Shown in pieces: positions 15,765 to 22,072 of a stretch of 37,873 bases of DNA (positions within the stretch are counted from its first letter, which is position 1; every line of letters starts with the position of its first letter). The position numbers and the translations under genes were made by a program. The DNA is from a virus. The stretch lies in IMG/VR virus record IMGVR_UViG_3300048590_000403, positions 1-37,873 of that record; one strand, given 5' to 3'. A model generated the notes under the pieces. The model had not been told where the DNA came from. It made no database searches and saw nothing but the letters and a program-made list of their open reading frames with translations.

Positions 15765-15899
15765 TTACCCGTTCCCTTCGTCGTCTTTGTCTTTTCCCGA
15801 AATCATAAAAGCGCAGAAAGTAAAAACAAGTAAAAAAAGCGTTAACGCGACAAACAAAACGACGACACCGTCGCGGATCATGACTAAAACGTCCGTCAT
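15765..15899 (-). CDS. Very short single-span membrane protein
   Basis: This 44-residue frame is below usual gene-finding limits but is convincing: it starts at an ATGA overlap with the gene at 15896, ends two bases before the ATG at 15762, and encodes one strong membrane span (VVVLFVALTLFLLVFTFCAF, about residues 12-31) followed by a highly charged tail (SGKDKDDEGNG). The charge pattern suggests the N-terminus outside or the tail in the cytoplasm; orientation is uncertain. Function unknown. Confidence 0.6.
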   Translation of the reverse strand: MTDVLVMIRDGVVVLFVALTLFLLVFTFCAFMISGKDKDDEGNG

Positions 15900-16270
15900 T
15901 TTATGCCTTCTTTGCCGTCGGCGTAGTCGTCAACAAATTCGCCCGTCGCCGACGGTTCCCATTGTTTTTCTTGTCGTCTCGGCGGTTGACGAATTTCACT
16001 AAGACGGGACAAAACGACAAGCGCGATCGCCGCGACTAAAAGAACCGCGGCGGTTGACCCGAAATACTGTAATTTTGACAGTTTGGTTTCGGGCGGCGGT
16101 TCCGCCGGAACCCTAACCGACCCGGTTGGTGTCGTCACGTCATACCCGGTTTCGGTTTTTAAAATACTAAAACGAACTTCATACCAACCGTGACGCGGAA
16201 TTGATATCGAATCAAGCGCCGATTCGGTGACACAAATTTCGTTTTCACGGACTTCAAACATTTTCTTCAT
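15896..16270 (-). CDS. Single-span membrane protein
   Basis: I start at ATG 16270, which overlaps the polymerase stop as ATGA; the protein is 124 residues. Residues 1-65 are soluble and beta-like with a proline-rich end (RVPAEPPPETKL), residues 68-88 are one membrane span (LQYFGSTAAVLLVAAIALVVL), and the C-terminus is basic then acidic. There is no signal peptide, so the N-terminal domain is probably cytoplasmic. Family not recognised. Confidence 0.65.
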   Translation of the reverse strand: MKKMFEVRENEICVTESALDSISIPRHGWYEVRFSILKTETGYDVTTPTGSVRVPAEPPPETKLSKLQYFGSTAAVLLVAAIALVVLSRLSEIRQPPRRQEKQWEPSATGEFVDDYADGKEGIK

Positions 16271-18003
16271 TTTCGGTAACGTAACCCTTCCCAACCGCCC
16301 GCGGCGATCGGACAATCGACGCCCCAAGTCGGGCGCGCGGTCATAGCATTTTTGAATTCTTCAATGTTTCCGGTTTTAGTTTCGCCGACAAGTTCGTCAT
16401 GAACGTGAAGGCTTAGGATGTATTTCGATTTGAGTTCGGGTTTTGTCGCGAAGTTCAAAATCGCGTTCGCCATAAAGTCCCGCGCGACGGCTTGGGTCAC
16501 GTTTTCAGTCAATTTTCCGCCGTAAGTTTTGTCAAGATCCCATTTTCTAGTCACGTTGTTCATACCGTAATAGCACACGACCGGCCGCTTTTGGCCGAAG
16601 ACCGTTTCAAATTTCACACTTGCATCCGGGTAACATAAAGACCGCCCCGACGGAAGGCGACACCAAAGGTCTTTTTTGTCAAAAAACCAAATCGTTTTGT
16701 TGATCGAAACTTTTGTCATCGGCTTTTGAATCGCGTGAATCGCCGCTTGGTTCAAGTTTGACCAAAGACGCGGAACCGGCCAATGCTTTTCACGGTAAAG
16801 CGCGACGGACTTTTCGGCGAGTTCCATTGTTATGGGTTGGTTGAACTGTTCGCAAGTCGCATGGAATTTCTTCGCGCCCATGCCGTAACCGCATCCTAAG
16901 ATCGTTCGTTTTCCGATATCGCGTTCGGCTTCGTCTTGCCGGGTCACGGGACGCCCGAAAATTTCGGACGCCATTTCTTCATAGATCGGCGCGTTTTGTT
17001 CATACGCTTTAACGCCTTCCGCGTGTCCCGCAAGCCAAAATAAAACCCGCGCTTCGATCGCCGAAAAGTCCGAACAAACGAACTTGTATCCGGGACGCGG
17101 GACAATCATCGACCGAACGACGCCCGAAAACGCGTCCATTGGTGACCCATAGAACAAACGAACGCGCTCTAAGCTTTCGTCGTTTATAACTTCACACGCG
17201 ACTTCGGGGTCGAAGTCACCTAGCGCCTTTGTCGGCTTCGGTAAGTTCTGCGGTTGAAACCCCGAACCGCCCCAACGCCCGGTCGACGCGACATGAAATA
17301 AAAGTGTATCGCGAATGAACCCGTCGGACGTTGATCTATGAAGTAACGCCGCGTATTTGGCGGTTGAGGTCTTTGACGTCATTTGTCTGATTTGTAGAAT
17401 TTCAAGAACGTGGTCTTTTGTGTCCTGACTTAGTTCGGGCGTAAACTTCGGAGCTTTTAAAAAGTCGGAAAGCGTTTTCATTTGTAAGTTGGGGAGTGAT
17501 TCGACGCTCACGAATTTTCTGATATATTTTAAAAGTTCGTTCCGTTGGTTCGCGGATCTTACGCGGCCGCCGGTTAGTTCGGTCAACCGCTTGTTCAAGT
17601 GTTTTGATTCTTCGGTCACCATGCGAACAATCTTTTGGGCAAGATCGCGGTCAACCCGGAAACCTTTGAAGTTCATGACTTGGTCAAGTTCCCATAAACG
17701 CCGTTCACTTGGGACAAGCGGCGGAAGTTTCAAATGCAAATGCTTTTGCGCGCGTATATCGCGCGCGCAGTATAAGACAACGCGCTTTAGACCGTGAAGG
17801 TCGTCATGGTATTTCGCCGGATTGTTTTTTGAAGGCTTACGCGGTTTCGAGTATTTGAGCATCAAGCGGCGGCCGGTCATGTCTTTTTTAAACGGTAAAC
17901 GTAAAGCGACGGCCGACATTTCAAGGCTTCGCGGACGCGCAACGGCCGCGGATCTTGCGGCGGTGCAATCCCAAAATGACGGGTCAAACTTCGGTAACTT
18001 CAT
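16267..18003 (-). CDS. DNA polymerase I (family A), large part
   Basis: The 578-residue protein is the polymerase half of a phage family-A replicase. Seen motifs: TGRWGGSGFQPQNLPKP (241-257), motif A SDFSAIEARV (Asp312), motif B RDIGKRTILGCGYG (361-374) and motif C HVHDE (Asp536, Glu537). The first 95 residues are the end of a DEDD 3'-5' exonuclease, with motif III YCARD (Tyr78, Asp82). Exonuclease motifs I and II are missing here and lie in the separate gene at 19377. The polymerase active site looks complete, so DNA synthesis is expected; proofreading would need both products to associate. The start is an ATGA overlap with the gene at 18000. Confidence 0.95.
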   Translation of the reverse strand: MKLPKFDPSFWDCTAARSAAVARPRSLEMSAVALRLPFKKDMTGRRLMLKYSKPRKPSKNNPAKYHDDLHGLKRVVLYCARDIRAQKHLHLKLPPLVPSERRLWELDQVMNFKGFRVDRDLAQKIVRMVTEESKHLNKRLTELTGGRVRSANQRNELLKYIRKFVSVESLPNLQMKTLSDFLKAPKFTPELSQDTKDHVLEILQIRQMTSKTSTAKYAALLHRSTSDGFIRDTLLFHVASTGRWGGSGFQPQNLPKPTKALGDFDPEVACEVINDESLERVRLFYGSPMDAFSGVVRSMIVPRPGYKFVCSDFSAIEARVLFWLAGHAEGVKAYEQNAPIYEEMASEIFGRPVTRQDEAERDIGKRTILGCGYGMGAKKFHATCEQFNQPITMELAEKSVALYREKHWPVPRLWSNLNQAAIHAIQKPMTKVSINKTIWFFDKKDLWCRLPSGRSLCYPDASVKFETVFGQKRPVVCYYGMNNVTRKWDLDKTYGGKLTENVTQAVARDFMANAILNFATKPELKSKYILSLHVHDELVGETKTGNIEEFKNAMTARPTWGVDCPIAAGGWEGLRYRK

Positions 18004-18248
18004 TTTCCTTTTATCTTTTCATAGCGATTTTGAAAGACGTCGTTCTTGACGGAAGTTATACTACCGTCCGCGTGTTTGACAACCCAATCGGTTGGTGACA
18101 CGAAAACCGTTCCGTTAGTACTTGGAAGTTGTAAAAATTTGCCCGCCGTAAACGCTTGAACTTCGCCCAAAAGCTTTTTGATGTCTTGAGTGACTTCGCT
18201 TTCCCATTGAACCGCGTCGACCGTTAGTGTTTTAGTTTTGTATTTCAT
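18000..18248 (-). CDS. Small conserved-type phage protein, unknown
   Basis: The 82-residue protein ends with VSPTDWVVKHADGSITSVKNDVFQNRYEKI, a pattern ('.DW.V....G......D.F...YE') I recall from short phage proteins often encoded near replication genes. Its function is not established to my knowledge. It lies directly before the polymerase gene and overlaps it by ATGA; it is the last member of the four-gene group between the two polymerase parts. Confidence 0.65.
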   Translation of the reverse strand: MKYKTKTLTVDAVQWESEVTQDIKKLLGEVQAFTAGKFLQLPSTNGTVFVSPTDWVVKHADGSITSVKNDVFQNRYEKIKGK

Positions 18249-18505
18249 CGGTACTTAGCTTCTAAAAATTTGATCAGTTTTTTACGCGCGTTTTCACCTA
18301 AGCAGTCTTTGACGTCGTCTATATAGATCAACCCAAGCGTGATCAATGCTTGCGCGATAAGCTTATCATCCCATTCGGAACTATTTTCGCCCAAGCCTAG
18401 AACCATCGTCGCGACGGGTTTTTTAAGTTCTAATTTTATCGCGCTTTTTCCGGTCGCAAGCGCGACTTTATTTTTAACAAAAACTATTTGACCGCGTTCT
18501 AACAT
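18245..18505 (-). CDS. Unknown small protein
   Basis: The 86-residue protein starts at ATG 18505 after GGGGG on the minus strand, one of the few free-standing ribosome sites in this strand region. It has a beta start (GQIVFVKNKVALAT) and a helical end (DVKDCLGENARKKLIKFLEA). Family not recognised. It overlaps the next gene by ATGA, and a candidate promoter lies at 18591-18619. Confidence 0.6.
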   Translation of the reverse strand: MLERGQIVFVKNKVALATGKSAIKLELKKPVATMVLGLGENSSEWDDKLIAQALITLGLIYIDDVKDCLGENARKKLIKFLEAKYR

Positions 18506-18619
18506 ACCGCCCCCTTTTTATTGTTCATTCCTTGCCCCCGTTGGTGTCGCGATCGCTAGGCCATTCACCTAAACAATACGCGTATAGTAAAATAAATAAC
18601 GAAAAGATTTCTATGTCAG
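18506..18619 (-). promoter_or_regulatory. Candidate leftward promoter region
   Basis: This is the gap between the methyltransferase gene and the gene at 18245. On the minus strand CTGACA (18614-18619) and TTTATT (18591-18596) are 17 bases apart, a 5/6 and 4/6 match to sigma70. It would drive the two small genes and the polymerase. No credible gene is present in the gap; the longest start-initiated frame I found is 16 codons. Confidence 0.3.
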
Positions 18620-19117
18620 TCACGGCGCCGCACCTGATTCCGGCTTCATAAACGTAAGCCATAGCGTTTTATTGTTTTGCATCGTCCGGTGTCCGAACAA
18701 AGGTTCAGCGCCCAAAACGTCTAAAACGTCTTTGACTTTTATTGAATGTTCATTCCATTTAAAAATCAAAACCCCGTTGGGTTTTAAAACCCTAAAACAT
18801 TCCCAAAAGCCTTGTTTGAGTTCGCTTTTCCAGTCCGCCCCTAACGACCCATACTTCAAGGCTTGCCAACCTTTACGCCCCGCCGATTTCAAATGCGGCG
18901 GATCGAAAACGACAAGATGAAACGTGTTCTTTTTAAATTTCAGCTTTTTAAAATCGTACTGCGTATGCGGGCAAATTTCCAAAACGCGACCGTCGCAAAG
19001 GACTGTTTTCTTTTTTCGCAAGTCGTTGAAGTGAACCCGCGGGTTTTCTTTGTCGAACCAAAACATTTTAGAACCACAACAAGCGTCGAGTATGGGCTTC
19101 GCTTTTCCGGTTTTCAT
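18620..19117 (-). CDS. SAM-dependent methyltransferase, class I
   Basis: The 165-residue protein has the start of a class I methyltransferase: motif I-like ILDACCGSKMFW (residues 9-20) and DPPH (72-75) after a beta strand HLVVF, which is the motif IV of amino-methylating DNA/RNA/protein enzymes (D/N-P-P-Y/F/H). Its end contains VLKPNGVLIFKWNE and LFGHRTMQNNKTLWLTFMK. There is no target-recognition domain visible, so the substrate is unknown. I recall this family as a common phage gene. ATGA overlap with 19114. Confidence 0.8.
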   Translation of the reverse strand: MKTGKAKPILDACCGSKMFWFDKENPRVHFNDLRKKKTVLCDGRVLEICPHTQYDFKKLKFKKNTFHLVVFDPPHLKSAGRKGWQALKYGSLGADWKSELKQGFWECFRVLKPNGVLIFKWNEHSIKVKDVLDVLGAEPLFGHRTMQNNKTLWLTFMKPESGAAP

Positions 19118-19380
19118 TTAAACCCCCGCGAAGAAACGATCGGCCCGCCCTTTTTGTGCGGGCGTTCGTCTTGAACGTCTGCGGGTTTTATCGCTTGTTT
19201 TTTCACGACTTCGACGGCCGCTTCGTCGAACCAAAACGATTCAGACATTTTGCCTTCTTTAGTCATGGGCGGCCGAATTTCGATTCGGTCGCATCCGGTC
19301 AAACATTTTGCTATCGCCGTTGCGATGCCTCTATACCCGGTTATCTTGCATTTGACTTCGTCACCTAGTTCTACGTTCAT
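19114..19380 (-). CDS. Small conserved phage protein, unknown
   Basis: I take ATG 19380 (88 residues), which overlaps the exonuclease-part stop as ATGA, rather than the longer frame from 19440. The sequence LGDEVKCKITGYRGIATAIAKCLTGCDRIEI followed by SESFWFDEAAVEVV is a pattern I know from many phages ('LGD.v.d.iTGf.GiAta...ylTGCdr'), with no assigned function. It may bind metal through its cysteines, which is speculation. It lies at the upstream edge of the group splitting the polymerase. Confidence 0.7.
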   Translation of the reverse strand: MNVELGDEVKCKITGYRGIATAIAKCLTGCDRIEIRPPMTKEGKMSESFWFDEAAVEVVKKQAIKPADVQDERPHKKGGPIVSSRGFK

Positions 19381-19721
19381 AAATTCCACCGAAGCCCTTT
19401 CGTTTTTAAATACTTTGGAAGTGTCAAAAGCGTTATACATTGTTCAAAAAAAGCGTTATGCGCGACACGTTTCGCACAAAACTTTTCGTCAGTCACCAAC
19501 GGATAAAACTTCGCGAATGATTTCTTCGCTTCAAATTCGCTTTGTGTAAACGCCGACCAAACAAACACGGGCGCGTCTAACAACTTTGATTCTTCGGCGA
19601 ATGACCAACATGCGCAAAGAATTTCGGTTGACGGATGCGCCGCGTATTCATACGCGCCGACAAGACGCAAATCAACTTCTGACCGCGTTTCATAGTCTAC
19701 AATCAAAACTTTATTTTTCAT
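19377..19721 (-). CDS. N-terminal part of DNA polymerase I 3'-5' exonuclease
   Basis: The 114-residue protein carries DEDD exonuclease motif I, VDYETRSEVDL (Asp9, Glu11), and the motif II region VAHNAFFEQ (Asn89 to Glu93), exactly as at the start of phage family-A polymerases. Motif III and the polymerase are in the gene at 16267. It ends LTLPKYLKTKGLRWNL and stops at an ATGA overlap. The start codon follows a terminator directly and has no purine-rich ribosome site, so expression may be low or by read-through. It could be a functional separate subunit or a decaying fragment; the intact motifs favour function. Confidence 0.8.
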   Translation of the reverse strand: MKNKVLIVDYETRSEVDLRLVGAYEYAAHPSTEILCACWSFAEESKLLDAPVFVWSAFTQSEFEAKKSFAKFYPLVTDEKFCAKRVAHNAFFEQCITLLTLPKYLKTKGLRWNL

Positions 19722-19726
19722 AAAAT

Positions 19727-19770
19727 TAAAAACGCACCGATGATCGTAAGGTGTTAAGGCGCTCGGTGCG
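19727..19770 (-). terminator. Rho-independent terminator (leftward)
   Basis: On the minus strand CGCACCGA (19763-19770) pairs perfectly with TCGGTGCG (19733-19740) across a 22-base loop, and GTTTTTAATTTT follows. It ends transcription from the single-strand binding protein gene. The T-run runs right up to the start codon of the exonuclease-part gene. Confidence 0.75.
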
Positions 19771-19798
19771 ACACGCCCAAAAAACTATTTGTTAAAAA

Positions 19799-20398
19799 CT
19801 ACCAACCGCCCGCAGTCATTGAATCGCCGTCGTCGGAATCGTAGTCGTTTCCGCGTTCTTCTGATTCTTCAACTTCCGGCGCGTCTTTGAATTCGTCTTC
19901 GGCCGAACGTTTACCAGATAGCGGTTTACCGTCGCGAAGCTTTTGAACGTTTTGAAGCGCGAATGAAACGCCTTTTTTGCCGTTCACGTCGTAAGTAAAA
20001 GCGATCAACGTCGCGCGCGCGTAACAACCCGGATAAAATTCTTCACTTTCTTCGGTTATTGGGTTCGCGTCCGGATAGTCGACAACGCCGGGTTTTTTCT
20101 TTGACGAAGCGGTGACGAAAATCGTGTTTTCATAACCTTCGACGTCTTCTTTTTCAGAACCGTCACGAAACGGTGTCGTGAATTTTTTCGGAACTTTATC
20201 AAGTGAACCGTAAGTTTCGATGATCGCGTTATTGACCGCGCGCTTTAGTTCTTTCAAATCAGTCGACTTTTTAAAAAGCATCGTGATCGAGTATTTCGGT
20301 TCTTGCCCGTTCATGCCTTCGGGTCTAAAGACCTTCGGGAATGACACGCGAAATTCTGGCGTGAAACATTTCTTTTTTGCGACATCCATTTTTGCCAT
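19799..20398 (-). CDS. DUF2815-type single-stranded DNA-binding protein
   Basis: The 199-residue protein would coat single-stranded DNA at the replication fork. The N-terminal region (FTPEFRVSFPKVFRPEG, EPKYSITMLFKK) and the middle (FYPGCYARATLIAFTYDVNGKKGVSFALQNVQKLRDGKPL) are typical of the DUF2815 family, whose members have an OB-fold like T7 gp2.5. The C-terminus is acidic and ends in an aromatic residue (DYDSDDGDSMTAGGW), as in single-strand binding proteins that recruit partners through the tail. It starts after GAAGGGGG. It is transcribed with the nuclease gene upstream. Confidence 0.9.
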   Translation of the reverse strand: MAKMDVAKKKCFTPEFRVSFPKVFRPEGMNGQEPKYSITMLFKKSTDLKELKRAVNNAIIETYGSLDKVPKKFTTPFRDGSEKEDVEGYENTIFVTASSKKKPGVVDYPDANPITEESEEFYPGCYARATLIAFTYDVNGKKGVSFALQNVQKLRDGKPLSGKRSAEDEFKDAPEVEESEERGNDYDSDDGDSMTAGGW

Positions 20399-20421
20399 TT
20401 GTTGCCCCCTTCGTTTGGGTT

Positions 20422-21642
20422 TTATTGTTTTTTTGTTGCGTTATTTTTACCCGTTTTTTTGTTAGCGGGTAAAGCTATTTTTGTATTTAAAAAATCAGAC
20501 TTCGCGCTTGTCGCGGCCGGTCGCGGATCCCGGTCTGACACCATAGTCAGACCGCTTGAAACGCTTGCGGCGTGTTTTTTGACAAAGTCTTTTGCGCCCG
20601 GAACCTTTTCAAGCTGCGCCGGGCTTTTTAGTTTGTAGTCAAAAGCGACGCCTTTTAGTTCTTTGAACGCCGTTTTGAAAGCTTTATCGGGGTCAACCCA
20701 CACGCGACTTGCGCGCTTCGGAACAAGCTTGTAACCCGGAACCACGCCCCCGGCGTTTAACACTTCATACGCGCGCGCCTTAACGCCCGCGATCCAATGT
20801 TCAAGCTTATCGGCCGCGGAAAGCGCAACGGCAAGACGCCCGACTTCGACGTCGGCCGGTTCAAGCGCCGCGGTTAACCCCTTATCGGGCGCAAAATCGA
20901 TTTGCGCTTGTTTCATGGCGTCGGTTGAAACGGCCGGGCAAATATGTTTTGCCGGACAAAACCGACACCAATCGCCCGCCGCGACCGGCGCTTTGGGATC
21001 GCGACAAGCCTTTATCCCTTTTTTGAATTTCAATTCCCAATGTTCTAAAACTTCAGGCGTCGTATCCCAAGACCTAACGACGTTACCCGATTCATGAAAC
21101 GCGCGCGGTTGAATGATCGTGATTCGAATTTCTGAAAAGTTACGATCGAAACGGTTATAGAGCGCCAAAGCGTAAGCGATAAGCTGCGGGTTATCGGCCG
21201 CATCGACCGGAATTCCCGCGCCGTATTTATAGTCAATGACTTCAAGTCGGCCGAACGGTTCGGCGATCGCGGCGTCAAGTGTTCCGCCAAAATCCGGGTC
21301 GATATACTTCAAGTCATTGTCGACTTTCTGTTCACAAAAAAGCTTTGCACCTTTGGGCGCTCGGCGTGTGATTTCTTTAGCCGCGTTGACGGCGTGTGAA
21401 ATCATTTCGGGCGAATACTTCTTTTTATCTTTTTGGAATTTTGAAACGTCTTCTTTTTTGCCCGATATCAAATCGGTCAAAATCGTTTCAAGTACAAAAT
21501 GGGCGTCGGTGCCTTCCCGCGCCGCGGCCGATTCGGGCAAGCTCGGAACGCCTTCCGCAAGCCGAATCGACCCCGGACAATTCAAATAGCGGTCCGCTTG
21601 GGACGCGCTAAACTTTTTGTGGGTCTTCACCGACGCCGTCAT
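20422..21642 (-). CDS. DUF2800-type PD-(D/E)XK Fe-S nuclease
   Basis: The 406-residue protein belongs with phage DUF2800 proteins, related to Cas4/AddB-type exonucleases. Seen: SASQADRYLNCPGS with Cys22; GTLDAAI (Asp123) and LEVIDYKYG (Glu134 region, Asp137, Lys139) forming the nuclease core; Gln153; and a cysteine group WCRFCPAKHICPA (Cys227, Cys230, Cys236) that with Cys22 would hold a 4Fe-4S cluster. It probably processes DNA ends in replication or recombination together with the single-strand binding protein encoded next to it. The start is ATG 21642, three bases after the previous stop. Confidence 0.85.
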   Translation of the reverse strand: MTASVKTHKKFSASQADRYLNCPGSIRLAEGVPSLPESAAAREGTDAHFVLETILTDLISGKKEDVSKFQKDKKKYSPEMISHAVNAAKEITRRAPKGAKLFCEQKVDNDLKYIDPDFGGTLDAAIAEPFGRLEVIDYKYGAGIPVDAADNPQLIAYALALYNRFDRNFSEIRITIIQPRAFHESGNVVRSWDTTPEVLEHWELKFKKGIKACRDPKAPVAAGDWCRFCPAKHICPAVSTDAMKQAQIDFAPDKGLTAALEPADVEVGRLAVALSAADKLEHWIAGVKARAYEVLNAGGVVPGYKLVPKRASRVWVDPDKAFKTAFKELKGVAFDYKLKSPAQLEKVPGAKDFVKKHAASVSSGLTMVSDRDPRPAATSAKSDFLNTKIALPANKKTGKNNATKKQ

Positions 21643-21645
21643 AAA

Positions 21646-22041
21646 TTAGACCGCGACCGCTTGAATCGCTTTTTTGTATTGAGCGGGTTTCAAGTCTTTT
21701 AGTGATTTTACGTTGAACTTCGTTTTCAAAACCTTCAAGGCTTTAGCGTCACCGTTTTCGGCGGCGTATTCGCGGAAAGCTTTTTGAACGGCTTTTAAAG
21801 TGACTTCGTCGTCCGCGTCGTCTTCGGTTTCTTCAACTTCGTCCGCTTCGGTGTCCGTGTCTTCGTCGTCTTCAACCGTTTCGATTTCTTCGTCTTCGTC
21901 GTCGACGGGCTTCGCCGTTTTCTTTGGTGCCGGTGTCGCCGTCGTTGTTGCGATAGGCGAAAACGTGTTCGCAGTTTGACGAATGATTTCGGCTATGTCC
22001 GCCGGTGTCTTCGCTTTTGAAACATCTATCGTTATTTGCAT
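21646..22041 (-). CDS. Acidic protein with C-terminal helical domain
   Basis: The 131-residue protein has three parts: a small N-terminal domain (QITIDVSKAKTPADIAEIIRQ), a strongly acidic disordered linker at about 47-79 (DDEDEEIETVEDDEDTDTEA), and a C-terminal helical domain (LKAVQKAFREYAAENGD...LKPAQYKKAIQAV). I recall the last domain ('...YG..s...L.p.qy..v...') in phage replication accessory proteins. It may bridge partners in the replisome; that is inference. The start has a good site, GAAGGG nine bases upstream. Confidence 0.65.
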   Translation of the reverse strand: MQITIDVSKAKTPADIAEIIRQTANTFSPIATTTATPAPKKTAKPVDDEDEEIETVEDDEDTDTEADEVEETEDDADDEVTLKAVQKAFREYAAENGDAKALKVLKTKFNVKSLKDLKPAQYKKAIQAVAV

Positions 22042-22072
22042 TTTTCTTCCCTTCGTTGTTAAGTGACTTTCG

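Noticed and set aside
18506-18580. Leader peptide candidates (9 and 16 codons) before the gene at 18245
   Set aside because: Too short to separate from chance and not coupled to a visible attenuator.
22055-22070. Short hairpin GTGAC/GTCAC after the helicase gene
   Set aside because: Only five base pairs and no T-run; too weak to call a terminator.
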